Positions 9,922 to 18,565 of a stretch of 64,000 nt of DNA are shown here, piece by piece. The DNA lies in contig NZ_FORR01000016.1 in assembly GCF_900114055.1 (NCBI RefSeq), forward strand, positions 21,284 through 85,283. Reading direction: 5' to 3'. Below the pieces are notes generated by a model. The model did not search any database and had not been told where the DNA came from. It saw only the letters and a list, made by a program, of their open reading frames with translations. Each line of letters starts with the position of its first letter. Positions within the stretch are counted from its first letter, which is position 1. Position numbers and translations under genes: made by a program. The stretch comes from Thermoflavimicrobium dichotomicum (GTDB lineage: Bacteria > Bacillota > Bacilli > Thermoactinomycetales > Thermoactinomycetaceae).

Positions 9922-10302
9922 TTATTTATTATCAATTCTTCCATAAGCGTAACAGGATGCACTGGCAAGACAGGTTAGTATGACTTGGTATTCACTATAC
10001 ACTTTGTATAAAAGTACGTTAAAATCATCGTCCGCTGAAGTAGAGTATCGAGTGTATATGATTTTCCCATTTTTCCAGTCTCTTACCTGAACTTTTGTAT
10101 CGTAACCGTAGTAATTATAAAATGTAATATCAACAAAATGACCAGTTGTATTAACTTTAACAGTATAAGTTTTGCAAAAAGTCTCTTCAGGATTGAGATA
10201 ACAACCTTCGGAGGCAGCAAATACACTACCATGAAAAGAAAAGAAAAAAACAACGGTTAAACACAACGATAAAAGAGGAGCTAGAGCTTTATTTTTCAAC
10301 AT
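9922..10302 (-). CDS. Small secreted protein, paralogue of the protein at 43774-44157
   Basis: A 126-residue exported protein with a clear signal peptide (MLKNKALAPLLSLCLTVVFF, cleavage likely after FAA). The mature part is short, beta-rich and has four cysteines, two of them in the C-terminal motif TCLASASCYAYGRIDNK. The same C-terminal pattern (C, six or seven residues, C, then GRI) ends the secreted protein at 43774, so the two form a small family of unknown function. The ATG at 10302 is chosen over the GTG at 10317 because GGGAG sits six bases before it. It is a single gene with its own terminator. The function is not recognised. Confidence 0.75.
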   Translation of the reverse strand: MLKNKALAPLLSLCLTVVFFFSFHGSVFAASEGCYLNPEETFCKTYTVKVNTTGHFVDITFYNYYGYDTKVQVRDWKNGKIIYTRYSTSADDDFNVLLYKVYSEYQVILTCLASASCYAYGRIDNK

Positions 10303-10707
10303 AAATTTCTCCCTCACTTTTCAGTGGTTTACTCTTCATACCTATCTAATTATAAATTATAATAATATAAAAATAATTCAATAAAATAAAATATTTCCAT
10401 CCTAGGGGTAGATGGAGTAATACCAGCGTAGCTGTTACCAGTGGCGATCTTAAGAAGAGTAGAGGGAGCGAGCGTCGAATTTGGGGTCAATTTGCAAAGA
10501 AATGAAAAAAAGAGCCTTAATGGCTCTCTTGTTTTATTCACTTAATTTTCGCTCGGTTGCTATTCTCATCATAACAAATCATTGTACCGACCTGCACAGG
10601 AGGCAGTTAGAACTTTGGCAGCAGATTATCATTCGAAGAAGCGATGGATCTATTTTTTCAGCGAAAACCACAATTTCGACATTTTTTCGTATTTGATTGC
10701 TATGTAT
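10303..10707. other. Intergenic region upstream of the fatty-acid carrier
   Basis: It contains an AGAGCC / GGCTCT hairpin with five-base loop at 10510-10526, which would terminate plus-strand transcription. On the minus strand 10390-10480 encodes a peptide-like stretch (KIATGNSYAGITPSTP) without a start and probably a relic. The activator-binding sites expected 100-200 bases upstream of the -24/-12 promoter should lie here, but I see no convincing palindrome. Confidence 0.5.
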
Positions 10708-10723
10708 TGGCATGGAACTTGCT
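10708..10723 (+). promoter_or_regulatory. Sigma-54 (-24/-12) promoter of the AtoE-type carrier
   Basis: TGGCATGGAACTTGCT matches the consensus TGGCAC-N5-TTGCW at all but one position with exact spacing. Transcription would start near 10734, giving a leader of about 96 bases. The adjacent PAS/sigma-54 activator gene supports it. Confidence 0.8.
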
Positions 10724-10829
10724 TACTAATTACTTTAAAGAGAAAAAAAGGGGGGTTACTTACTAATTCAATAATTGCCATATATCAATTTAAAAAAGTA
10801 TTCAACTATTCAACTAGGGAGGTCAGAAC

Positions 10830-12263
10830 ATGTCACAAATCAATTTGCATGAAAATTCAAGCCAACATCCCTCATCCGAAAACGACAAAACGAACGGAAT
10901 TCTTGACCGGTTTCGTAATTTTGCGCTATCAACCAGTGAATGGACTCAAAAATGGGTTCCTGACGCTTGGATCATTGCTGTCATCCTTTCCATTATCGTA
11001 TTTCTTATGACCATCTCATTTGGAAACGCTTCCCCTGTTAAAGCGGCTCAAGTTTGGGGGAAAGGACTTTGGGTTTTGCTGCCACTTATGGCCCAATTTA
11101 GTTTTGCAATCATTGTAGCGTATGTCTGTGCCACCGCCCCTGCAACCAAAAAGGCATTAAACTGGTTGGGTTCCCGCCCCGATCCGGATAAACCCTGGCA
11201 AGCTACCTTACTGGTTGCCGTCGTTTCTCTCTTAACCGGTTATATTAACTGGGCTCTGACCGTTGTGGTGTCAGCCATCTTTGTTCCGTTTGTTGCCAAA
11301 CACAATCCGAAATCAGATATGCGCTTATTAGTGGCTGCCGCTTATGTCGGAATCGCAACCCTCTGGCATGCAGGACTTTCCGGATCTGCCACCTTGCTTG
11401 TGGCAACCCCGGAGAATTTCCTGCTCAAGGATAACATTTTAACTGATCTAATTCCAGTAACGCGAACGATCTTCTCACAATTTAATATCCTCTTGGTCCT
11501 TGTCACCATCGTCACCACCGCATTGATTTTGACGTTGTTAACGCCGAAAAAATCTCAGGTCAAGATGGATCAAAGCGTATTGGATTCTATTACCAAAGAA
11601 AACGATTTTCAACGTCCCGCCAATCTCAGCCCTGCCGACCGAATGGCTTGGTGGCCAGGTTGGAACATTATTTTAGGAGTTGCCAGCCTGTATTTTCTCA
11701 TTAACATTTTTACGTCGAAAGGAATTGCAGGTTGGAGTATTGACACTTATAACCTGTTATTCTTGACTTTGGCCCTCTTCCTAACCTGGAGACCCATTGT
11801 GTTTTTGGAAGGGTGTAAAAAAGGCGTGCAAGGAGCATGGGGAATTCTTGTGCAATTCCCTCTGTACGGAGGTATTTTCGGGCTGATCTCCTATACGGAT
11901 TTAGGACATGTATTGACCACGTTTTTTACATCCATTTCAACGCCACAAACGTTCCTGCCCATTGTATATTGGTATTCCGGTATATTGGGTTACTTTGTTC
12001 CATCTGGCGGTTCCAAATGGATTATTGAGGCCCCCTATTTGTTAAAGGCGGCCAAAGAGCTGGGAATCAGTCCCGCAAGTACAACTCTCGCTTACAGTTG
12101 GGGAGATATGATGTCTCACCTGATTCAGCCGTTCTGGGCAATCGCCCTGTTGGATATCACCAAGACAAAATTCGGTCAAATTGCCGGATTCTGTACCATG
12201 TTGCTGCTGGTTTATATCATCATTACCAGCATTGCTATGTTCCTGATGCCGATTCACCTGTAA
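10830..12263 (+). CDS. AtoE-type short-chain fatty acid transporter
   Basis: A 477-residue polytopic membrane protein of the AtoE/TIGR00366 family of short-chain fatty-acid carriers. The conserved N-terminal FxxxFxxxxxEWTQKWVPDAWI region, the repeated long hydrophobic helices and the PSGGSKWIIEAPYLLKAA segment near the C-terminus all fit. In Escherichia coli atoE sits with acetoacetate degradation genes. Here it is preceded by a sigma-54 promoter and followed by a sigma-54 activator and CoA-ligase/thiolase genes, so acetoacetate, butyrate or a similar acid is the likely substrate (inference). The ATG lies seven bases after AGGGAGG. Confidence 0.9.
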   Translation: MSQINLHENSSQHPSSENDKTNGILDRFRNFALSTSEWTQKWVPDAWIIAVILSIIVFLMTISFGNASPVKAAQVWGKGLWVLLPLMAQFSFAIIVAYVCATAPATKKALNWLGSRPDPDKPWQATLLVAVVSLLTGYINWALTVVVSAIFVPFVAKHNPKSDMRLLVAAAYVGIATLWHAGLSGSATLLVATPENFLLKDNILTDLIPVTRTIFSQFNILLVLVTIVTTALILTLLTPKKSQVKMDQSVLDSITKENDFQRPANLSPADRMAWWPGWNIILGVASLYFLINIFTSKGIAGWSIDTYNLLFLTLALFLTWRPIVFLEGCKKGVQGAWGILVQFPLYGGIFGLISYTDLGHVLTTFFTSISTPQTFLPIVYWYSGILGYFVPSGGSKWIIEAPYLLKAAKELGISPASTTLAYSWGDMMSHLIQPFWAIALLDITKTKFGQIAGFCTMLLLVYIIITSIAMFLMPIHL

Positions 12264-12280
12264 AAGTACAAAATCAAAGC

Positions 12281-12321
12281 GAAAGCCATGATTCCTCTTC
12301 AGTTAGTGGGTCATGGCTTTC
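12281..12321 (+). terminator. Hairpin after the carrier gene, weak or factor-assisted terminator
   Basis: A perfect 11-bp stem GAAAGCCATGA / TCATGGCTTTC with a 19-base loop lies 17 bases after the stop. No T-run follows, so it may slow RNA decay rather than terminate. Confidence 0.5.
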
Positions 12322-12330
12322 ATGTGTGAA

Positions 12331-12386
12331 GAAATATGCAATTTTACATATGCATTTTTGCTTGAAATATGCGATAATGCACATAT
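12331..12386 (+). promoter_or_regulatory. Two direct repeats upstream of the PAS/sigma-54 activator
   Basis: GAAATATGCAATTTTACATA (12331) and GAAATATGCGATAATGCACATA-type sequence (12364-12386) share GAAATATGC plus an ACATAT end, and start 33 bases apart, about three DNA turns. They lie 32-87 bases before the activator gene and could be binding sites for it (autoregulation or enhancer). Role inferred from position only. Confidence 0.4.
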
Positions 12387-12417
12387 TACACCAAATATTA
12401 AATATTAAGGTGATCGT

Positions 12418-13830
12418 ATGATTGAACTTTCCAAGCGACTTTATGAGTCTGAACTTTTACTAAGGCACTTAATCGATAGTTCATATGATGGGATTTACAT
12501 TACGGATGGAAACGGACTTACGACATGGTATAACAAGGCGTTTTTGCGAATCTCTGGATTGACCCCCGCCCAATTAGACAATCACACTGTTTTCCAATTA
12601 TTGGAAAATAATTGGCTTCCCAATTCAGTGGTTGCTGAAGCCATTCAAAAAAGAGAAACAGTGACCAGTGTCATCAATTATTTTAATGGTTCTGAAGGTT
12701 TGGTAAGTGCAACTCCGGTTTTTGACGATGCGGGCAATTTGTTGCGTGTAATTGCAAATGTAAGGGATCTGACGGAATTGAATGAACTAAAACGACAACT
12801 GGATGAGACCAGAGCGTTAAACGAAGGATATCGACAAACGCTGCAAGAGGTCCAGTCTGCGGAACTCGAAGGTGGACAAATGATTTACCGGAGTCATGCG
12901 ATGGAGAGAATTATTTCTTTGGCGAACAAAATTGCGGCTACCGATACGCCGATTCTTATTCTTGGAGAATCAGGGGTCGGAAAAGATGTGTTGGCCAAAT
13001 ATATACACTATATCAGTGGACGCCATAAAAAAGGAACTTTCGTTAAAGTGAATTGTGGAGCTATTCCTGAACATCTGATAGAATCCGAATTGTTCGGCTA
13101 CGAGGCGGGAGCATTTACCGGCGCAGGCCGCAAGGGAAAAGCCGGTTTGTTTGAGGTGGCAAACAAAGGAACTATTTTCCTTGATGAGATCGGCGACATG
13201 CCTTTATCCTTGCAGGTAAAACTGCTGGGTGTACTGCAGGATATGGAAATTCAAAGGCTGGGGGGAACGAAACCCATACCGATTGATGTTCGTATCATCG
13301 TGGCGACCAACGCTCATCTCGAGACTTTAATAAAAGAAAAACGCTTTCGAAAAGATCTCTTCTACAGAATTAACGTGTTAACGATTAAGGTTCCTCCCCT
13401 CAGGGAACGCAAGGATGATGTTGTCGCTCTTTTGATGCACTTTTTTAACCAATTCAACAAAAAATATCAGACAAGCAAAGTTTTAACTCCCGCAGCAATC
13501 GACAAGTTGCTTGCATATGAATGGCCGGGCAACGTTCGCGAGCTGAAGAATATGGTGGAGCGATTAATATTGACATCGGATAAGGATACGATTGATGAAC
13601 CACAACTGCCTCTAAATATTCGGAACAGTCACCATACTTCCTCGGCCACTTATAGCGAATATGACTCTCATTCATTCCAAGGAAAAACGCTGAAGGAACT
13701 TTTAAATGATCATGAAAAGGAAATTCTAAGTTGGCATTTGAGGAATTACCGTCCGCTAAAGCGTTGTGCGGAGGTTCTCGGCATCGATTTGACCACTTTG
13801 GTCCGCAAGAAAAAAAAGCACGGCCTATGA
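12418..13830 (+). CDS. PAS-domain sigma-54-dependent transcriptional activator
   Basis: A 470-residue enhancer-binding protein. Residues 8-125 form a PAS sensor ([20 protein letters not shown]), followed by a coiled linker. The AAA+ domain (about 160-390) has Walker [12 protein letters not shown], the sigma-54 contact loop GAFTGA, Walker [10 protein letters not shown] and the R-finger region. The C-terminal helix-turn-helix (about 430-470) is of the Fis type ([20 protein letters not shown]). Such proteins remodel sigma-54 polymerase at -24/-12 promoters; excellent ones lie upstream of the neighbouring carrier and directly after this gene. The ATG follows AAGGTGATC. Signal unknown, probably the acid or CoA ester handled by the neighbours. 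Confidence 0.92.
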   Translation: MIELSKRLYESELLLRHLIDSSYDGIYITDGNGLTTWYNKAFLRISGLTPAQLDNHTVFQLLENNWLPNSVVAEAIQKRETVTSVINYFNGSEGLVSATPVFDDAGNLLRVIANVRDLTELNELKRQLDETRALNEGYRQTLQEVQSAELEGGQMIYRSHAMERIISLANKIAATDTPILILGESGVGKDVLAKYIHYISGRHKKGTFVKVNCGAIPEHLIESELFGYEAGAFTGAGRKGKAGLFEVANKGTIFLDEIGDMPLSLQVKLLGVLQDMEIQRLGGTKPIPIDVRIIVATNAHLETLIKEKRFRKDLFYRINVLTIKVPPLRERKDDVVALLMHFFNQFNKKYQTSKVLTPAAIDKLLAYEWPGNVRELKNMVERLILTSDKDTIDEPQLPLNIRNSHHTSSATYSEYDSHSFQGKTLKELLNDHEKEILSWHLRNYRPLKRCAEVLGIDLTTLVRKKKKHGL

Positions 13831-13831
13831 T

Positions 13832-13847
13832 TGGCATCATATTTGCA
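13832..13847 (+). promoter_or_regulatory. Sigma-54 promoter of the ligase-epimerase-thiolase operon
   Basis: TGGCATCATATTTGCA fits the -24/-12 consensus with exact spacing and begins two bases after the activator's stop codon. The expected start point, near 13858, lies inside the 5' arm of the following hairpin. Confidence 0.8.
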
Positions 13848-13852
13848 TTAAT

Positions 13853-13886
13853 AACCTCCCGAAAAAGTTATTGGGAGGTTTTTCTT
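13853..13886 (+). promoter_or_regulatory. Terminator-like hairpin that holds the next gene's Shine-Dalgarno site
   Basis: AACCTCCC (13853-13860) and GGGAGGTT (13873-13880) form a perfect 8-bp stem with a 12-base loop, followed by TTTCTT. The 3' arm is the ribosome-binding site of the ligase gene. A transcript coming from the activator gene would terminate here or have its SD hidden. A transcript starting at the sigma-54 promoter would lack most of the 5' arm, leaving the SD open. Confidence 0.7.
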
Positions 13887-15458
13887 ATGGACGTTATTGG
13901 AAATCGTACACTTCGCGATCTTTTGACAGAAAAAGTAACGATTCACCCGGACAAAACTTTTCTCGTATTTGAAGATAACAAGGAACAACGATTTACTCTC
14001 ACATATCGGGAGTTCTCAGAAAAGGTGAATCGACTTGCGGCGGCCCTTCTTGAATTTGGGGTAAAAAAAGAGGACAAAGTTACCCTTCATCTGCCCAATT
14101 GCCTGGAATTTATGATTTCTTGGTTTGCGCTGGCACATATTGGGGCGGTTATGGTCCCGACCAATATCCTGTCAACCGAAGATGAGATGGAATATATATT
14201 GGGACATTCGGAGTCCATTCTGCTTATTACTGAGGAAATCTACCTGAAAAAGTTTAATAACATCAAGGATAAACTGCCGCTTCGCGATATCTGGCTGGCC
14301 CGTTATGAAGGTACCGAATATCAAGACAAGAGTTTGGACCGAATCATAGAACAATCTAAAGGAGAAGTCCCCTTCGTTCCGCTTCATTCCGAAGATGTGG
14401 CTGCCATGATGTATACGTCGGGAACAACTTCCCGTCCCAAAGGCGTACTCATCACCCATGCCAATTACTTGTATGCAGGAGAAGTGATGTCGAAATCCAT
14501 TCGCTTAACTCCTGACGACAGACCATTCATCGTACTACCCTTGTTCCATGCAAACGCGCAATATTATTCTACCATGTCCGCCCTGACCGTCGGAGCAAGT
14601 ATAGCAATGACCGAGCGCTTTAGCGCTTCCCGGTATTTTAAACAGGCGAAGAGATTAGGAGCGACTGTCGGTTCTCTCTTTGCCGCGCCCATTCGGATGA
14701 TTTTGCGACAAAAATACGATCCGGCTGATCGGGATCACAATCTGCGCGTGGTCTGGTTTGCGCAAACGGTTACGGAAGAACAACTTGAAACATTTGAAAA
14801 GAATTACAATACAAAGCTGTTGCAGTTGTATGGAATGACCGAAACAATTGGAACACCCTTGATGAACCCGATCGATGGAGTACGCAAGAACATGGGGATC
14901 GGAAAACCGGTTTTGGGGTATGAAGTGAAAGTTGTTGACGATTTTGGCAATGAGGTGCCGCAGGGAGAGGTCGGAGAGTTGATTGTAAAAGGAGTTCCCG
15001 GAAGAACGTTAATGAAAGGATATTTTAACAATCAACAAGCAACCGAAGAGGCGCTGAAGGAGGGCTGGTTATATACCGGCGATAATGTCCGGATGGATGA
15101 GGAAGGGTACTTTTTCTTCGTAGACCGAAAAAAGGACATGATTAAACGAGCCGGCGAAAATGTGGCAGCCAATGAAATTGAAAAGGTCATTACTCAACAT
15201 CCGGGCGTATTCGACTGTGCCGTCATCGGAATTCCCGATGAGATACGGGATGAAAGCATCAAGGCATACGTAGTATTACGTGAAGGACATCAAGTTTCGC
15301 CGGATGAAATCATATCGTTTTGTCAAACCAGATTGGCCAAGTTTAAAGTTCCGGAATATGTCGAATTTGTGACGGAACTGCCCCGTACCTCTGTCGGCAA
15401 GATCCAGAAACATATTTTGAGAAAAATGCATCAGGAAGGAGCAAAAATTCATGGTTAA
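13887..15458 (+). CDS. Acyl-CoA synthetase (AMP-forming), possible acetoacetate/short-chain acid CoA ligase
   Basis: The 523-residue enzyme belongs to the ANL superfamily: it activates a carboxylic acid with ATP and joins it to CoA. The P-loop MYTSGTTSRPKG, the YGMTET core motif, YTGDNVRMDEEGYFFFVDRK and the C-terminal PRTSVGKIQKHILRK lysine motif are all present. The size matches the medium-chain/crotonobetaine-type ligases. The ATG at 13887, eight bases after GGGAGG, is chosen; a longer frame from 13731 overlaps the activator gene and has no RBS. It is first in a four-gene operon and overlaps the epimerase gene by eight bases. With a thiolase and a neighbouring acetone carboxylase, acetoacetate is a reasonable substrate, but this is inferred from context. 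Confidence 0.9.
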   Translation: MDVIGNRTLRDLLTEKVTIHPDKTFLVFEDNKEQRFTLTYREFSEKVNRLAAALLEFGVKKEDKVTLHLPNCLEFMISWFALAHIGAVMVPTNILSTEDEMEYILGHSESILLITEEIYLKKFNNIKDKLPLRDIWLARYEGTEYQDKSLDRIIEQSKGEVPFVPLHSEDVAAMMYTSGTTSRPKGVLITHANYLYAGEVMSKSIRLTPDDRPFIVLPLFHANAQYYSTMSALTVGASIAMTERFSASRYFKQAKRLGATVGSLFAAPIRMILRQKYDPADRDHNLRVVWFAQTVTEEQLETFEKNYNTKLLQLYGMTETIGTPLMNPIDGVRKNMGIGKPVLGYEVKVVDDFGNEVPQGEVGELIVKGVPGRTLMKGYFNNQQATEEALKEGWLYTGDNVRMDEEGYFFFVDRKKDMIKRAGENVAANEIEKVITQHPGVFDCAVIGIPDEIRDESIKAYVVLREGHQVSPDEIISFCQTRLAKFKVPEYVEFVTELPRTSVGKIQKHILRKMHQEGAKIHG

Positions 15459-15855
15459 GAAAATCAATCACATAGCCGTAATCGTGGATGATATCGAAAA
15501 AGCCCTTGTGCCCTATCAAAAAGGACTGGGGTTAACCCCTTCCAATATCGAATATGTGGAATCGTATAACGTAAAAGTAGTGTTTGTGCCCATCGGGGAT
15601 ACGCAGATTGAATTGGTGCAACCATTGGGCGACGAGGGGGAACTCGTTGAATTTCTTCGCGCAACAGGCGGAGGGCTCCACCATATCGCGATTGAGGTAG
15701 AAGATATAAACAGAGCGATTCACCATGCAGCCAGTTCCGGAATTCTTTTGAAAGATATGACACCGCGTCCGGGCGCACACAACTCCTCAGTTGCATTTGC
15801 GGAACGAGAATCTTTTGACGGGGTGGTGATTGAGTTTGTTCAACCCCCGAAGTAA
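15451..15855 (+). CDS. mce: VOC-family protein, methylmalonyl-CoA epimerase-like
   Basis: A 134-residue vicinal-oxygen-chelate protein of the length and pattern of methylmalonyl-CoA epimerase. Metal ligands are expected at His in KINHIAVIVDD, His in GLHHIAIEVED and Glu in VVIEFVQP. The family interconverts the (R)- and (S)-forms of methylmalonyl-CoA; related glyoxalase-fold enzymes act on other CoA esters. Translation is probably coupled to the ligase, since the ATG overlaps its end by eight bases, and GGAAGGAG precedes it. No methylmalonyl-CoA mutase or propionyl-CoA carboxylase gene is in the window, so the true substrate here may be another 2- or 3-oxo CoA ester. Confidence 0.8.
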   Translation: MVKKINHIAVIVDDIEKALVPYQKGLGLTPSNIEYVESYNVKVVFVPIGDTQIELVQPLGDEGELVEFLRATGGGLHHIAIEVEDINRAIHHAASSGILLKDMTPRPGAHNSSVAFAERESFDGVVIEFVQPPK

Positions 15856-15900
15856 TAAAGTACTTCCGATAAAAATCATAGATATCAAGGAGTGAGAGTA

Positions 15901-17061
15901 TTGGCACTTGCTTCGGTGATCGGTGTTGGAAGTACACGCTACGGCGTTCTTGATTCTTCCTTTCTTGAGTTGGTGATTGATGCCGCCTCCCAAGCACTTC
16001 GAGATGCAGGTATAGGCCCGGAGGATATAGATGCCTATTATTTGGGCAACTTTGCCGGTGAAAACTTTATTAACCAGAATCATTTGGCTGCTTATTCGGC
16101 GTCGGCCATAGGATTAAACGGTGTTCCCGCAACACGGGTGGAAGGAGCTTGCGCATCAGGCAGCTTGGCTGTTCGTGAGGCAATCCTTGCCATAAAAAGC
16201 GGATTGTACAAGAGAGTTCTAGTTGTAGGTGCGGAAAAAATGACTTCTTTGGATACTTCCGGGGTAACGAGTGTTCTGGCCAAAGCAAGCAATTGGGAAG
16301 CTGAGGTCGGACACGGACTGACTTTTCCTGCTGTTTTTGCATTTGTCGCTCGCCGATATATGCATCAGTATGGAGCGACTCGGGAACATTTGGCGGCGGT
16401 GGCGGTAAAAAATCATAATCATGCCATGTTGAACCCGAAAGCTCATATGCAAAAAAAGATCACCCTGGAAGAGGTACTTTCCTGTCAACATATGGTAGCG
16501 GAGCCTCTCAGCCGGTATGACTGCTCCCTGATCTCCGACGGCGCTTCCGCCATGGTTTTATGCGCACCGGAACTTGCGGAAACACACCGTAAAGATGTGG
16601 TTGATATTGTTGGCACCGGGCAAGCTTCCGGCAGGTTCGAGATTTTCGCCAATGAGTTGTTAACGTCTTTTCCGGCTACAAGGCTCGCTGCCAAAAGAGC
16701 CTACACCATGGCTAACATAAAACCTGATGACGTGGATGTTGCAGAACTTCATGACTGTTTCACAATTGCAGAAATTGTGGCGACCGAAGATCTGGGGTTC
16801 TTTAAACCGGGGGAAGGGGGAATTGCTGCCTTAGAGGGACGAACCCGCCTGGGTGGCGAGTTGCCGATTAACCCCAGCGGGGGACTAAAGGCAAAAGGTC
16901 ACCCTGTGGGATCAACAGGAGTGGGCCAGGGAGTGGAAGTCGTCTGCCAGTTACGCGGCGAGGCGGGACTGCGGCAAGTAAAGAACGCAGAGATAGGTTT
17001 GACTCACAACCTAGGCGGAGCCGGTGGCACTTGCACCGTTCATATTTATAAAAGGAGGTAA
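15901..17061 (+). CDS. Thiolase (acetyl-CoA acetyltransferase, SCP-x/archaeal type)
   Basis: A 386-residue thiolase. The acylated cysteine lies in VEGACASGSLAVREA, the NExF-equivalent region is in AELHDCFTIAE, and GLKAKGHPVGSTGVGQ gives the catalytic His. It belongs to the group that forms a complex with a small Zn-ribbon/OB-fold protein, which is encoded directly downstream. The reaction is cleavage of acetoacetyl-CoA with CoA to two acetyl-CoA, or the reverse. TTG 15901 is chosen: AAGGAG sits eight bases before it, while the GTG at 15892 overlaps that SD. Third gene of the sigma-54-driven operon. Confidence 0.9.
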   Translation: MALASVIGVGSTRYGVLDSSFLELVIDAASQALRDAGIGPEDIDAYYLGNFAGENFINQNHLAAYSASAIGLNGVPATRVEGACASGSLAVREAILAIKSGLYKRVLVVGAEKMTSLDTSGVTSVLAKASNWEAEVGHGLTFPAVFAFVARRYMHQYGATREHLAAVAVKNHNHAMLNPKAHMQKKITLEEVLSCQHMVAEPLSRYDCSLISDGASAMVLCAPELAETHRKDVVDIVGTGQASGRFEIFANELLTSFPATRLAAKRAYTMANIKPDDVDVAELHDCFTIAEIVATEDLGFFKPGEGGIAALEGRTRLGGELPINPSGGLKAKGHPVGSTGVGQGVEVVCQLRGEAGLRQVKNAEIGLTHNLGGAGGTCTVHIYKRR

Positions 17062-17066
17062 CCGAA

Positions 17067-17402
17067 TTGGCCTTGAGAATGACGGTATATCAGTGCGACG
17101 AATGTGGATTGAGACAATTGATTCCACAAGGTTACTGTTCAAAATGTCGGTCGGCAAACAGTTATCGTCCAATTGACCTGGAAATTACCGGAACCGTTTT
17201 TTCGTTTACAAGGGTGCACGTTTGTGAAGAAAGGTTTAATAGCGAAGCTCCCTACCTGTTGGCAATCATTGAGTGCGAAGATGGACTTCGTCTTATGGGA
17301 CGTGTACAACAGCCGGTTGAACATCTGAGTATAGGTTCCTGTGTTAAGCTTGCGGAATTCCGGGAAGGCACACCCATATTTAGAGCCATGAGTTGCTTGT
17401 GA
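17067..17402 (+). CDS. Zn-ribbon/OB-fold protein (DUF35), thiolase partner
   Basis: A 111-residue protein with an N-terminal zinc ribbon (CDECGLRQLIPQGYCSKC, residues about 9-26) and a C-terminal OB-fold. DUF35 proteins associate with thiolases of the type encoded upstream and in archaea hold HMG-CoA synthase and thiolase together, channelling acetoacetyl-CoA. The TTG start at 17067 follows AAAGGAGG by eight bases, and that SD overlaps the thiolase stop, so translation is tightly coupled. Last gene of the operon; a long palindrome follows at 17526. Confidence 0.88.
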   Translation: MALRMTVYQCDECGLRQLIPQGYCSKCRSANSYRPIDLEITGTVFSFTRVHVCEERFNSEAPYLLAIIECEDGLRLMGRVQQPVEHLSIGSCVKLAEFREGTPIFRAMSCL

Positions 17403-17525
17403 GAAATGACCACGACGTGGTACATCAGATCTTCTTCTTTAGAGGAACTATTACTATCCTTACTGTCCACTCTTCTCATATACGCCAAACAAAAAGTGTT
17501 GTTTGTCAGAGCTTGATGACAAGCC

Positions 17526-17581
17526 GGGGCTGAACCAAAAGGTCACTTAAAGTGATCTTTGGTCAGCTCCCTTCTTGTATT
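17526..17581 (+). repeat. Long palindromic repeat, copy 1 (possible operon terminator)
   Basis: GGGGCTGA and CCAAA on the left pair with TTTGG and TCAGCTCCC on the right, around a perfect TCACTTAAAGTGA core; total 46 bases. A related sequence in reverse orientation is at 36330-36388, and the resemblance extends into the flank (CCCTT then CTTGTATT). It lies 123 bases after the thiolase operon and could end its transcript. The remaining sequence of 17403-17633 shows no gene. Confidence 0.6.
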
Positions 17582-17633
17582 TAGACAAATAAAAAATCGC
17601 TCCTAAATGGTATAATTGAAGTACCACCCACAT

Positions 17634-18175
17634 TTACCCAAGTGATTAACTATGTTCAGATACCGGCGATGAGTTTAGGGATTGCCATCGGTATTTTCGG
17701 TGCGCAGCTCATCGGGGCCAATCGACAGGATCGGTTGGATGAGCTGGTAAAAGCAACAGTCATATTGAATTATGCGATTGGGATTGTTTTAACCGGATTG
17801 GCATACATATTTAGCCGACCGATCTTATCGATGTTTTTAACGGATCCAACGACGGTCGATATTGCACAAAAATCGCTGTATATTACATTGTGGTCATTTA
17901 TTTTGCTTGGAAATGTGATCATAATATCGGGGCTGATGCGTTCAAGTGGAACAGTATTTTTGCCGACGCTGTTAGTGATATTGGGTGTATTGCTCGTGGA
18001 ATTACCCGCTGCTTATATCCTGTCCCGTACGTTGGGATTATATGGAGTATGGCTGGCTTACCCCATTTCGTTTACAGTTCTTTTGATCGGTCAGTATGTG
18101 TACTATCGGAAGTTTTGGAAAAACAAAACCCATGAACGCTTCTTCGATAAACCAGAAGAACAGCCGACTTCATAA
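17634..18175 (+). pseudogene. Truncated duplicate of the MATE exporter 3' end
   Basis: These 542 bases match 8796-9337 without gaps. I count about fifteen substitutions; in coding terms only three change the residue (Met to Thr, Trp to Leu, Arg to Lys), the rest being silent or stop-for-stop. The fragment encodes the last 178 residues of the transporter, has no start codon with an RBS, and lacks helices 1-8, so it cannot function. The silent bias says the copy diverged while still part of a working gene, so it did not arise by recent local duplication. It marks the right edge of the catabolic island. Confidence 0.9.
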
Positions 18176-18300
18176 CCATTTTTTTAAGCGATCGTTGGTA
18201 TAATTTATTGAATTAATTATTATATTCTGATAATATTAAAGTAGTACTAGGGAATGGCAGACCTCTTTTCTCTCTGAACCCATAAAATGAGACATGGAAG

Positions 18301-18343
18301 AACACCTTCCTGAATCGTATTTAAACGATTTAGTGGAGGTGTT
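18301..18343 (+). terminator. Strong hairpin terminator upstream of the AcoR-type gene
   Basis: AACACCTTCC pairs with GGAGGTGTT, and an inner AATCGT / ACGATT stem adds to it; TCTTTTCTT follows. The rest of 18176-18565 is AT-rich and empty apart from the leader of the next gene. Confidence 0.75.
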
Positions 18344-18565
18344 TCTTTTCTTCGAGAAATTCAATCTCTTCTTTCCTATAAATAATATTTTATGAACATT
18401 TCAACTTATCCAACTGAACGCGCTTATTTTCCATAAGGTAATACTGAGTTTATATGTGAGTACCCTTTTGGGAAGTAAGGAAAGATCCACAAATTTTTGC
18501 AAGGGAATGCTGGGATATGTGTATGCAACTGAGAGGAGAAAATTATAAAGGGAGGTCCGGTTGAA

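Noticed and set aside
10582..11010. ORF running from the intergenic region into the AtoE-type gene
   Set aside because: Out of frame with the transporter, spans the sigma-54 promoter, and has no SD.
13731..13886. Longer N-terminus for the acyl-CoA ligase
   Set aside because: It would overlap the activator gene and cross the promoter and hairpin; the ATG at 13887 has a good SD and the normal ligase start.
17642..18175. Open frame as a functional MATE-type half transporter
   Set aside because: No SD or proper start, lacks two-thirds of the protein, and its left end is a duplication breakpoint.
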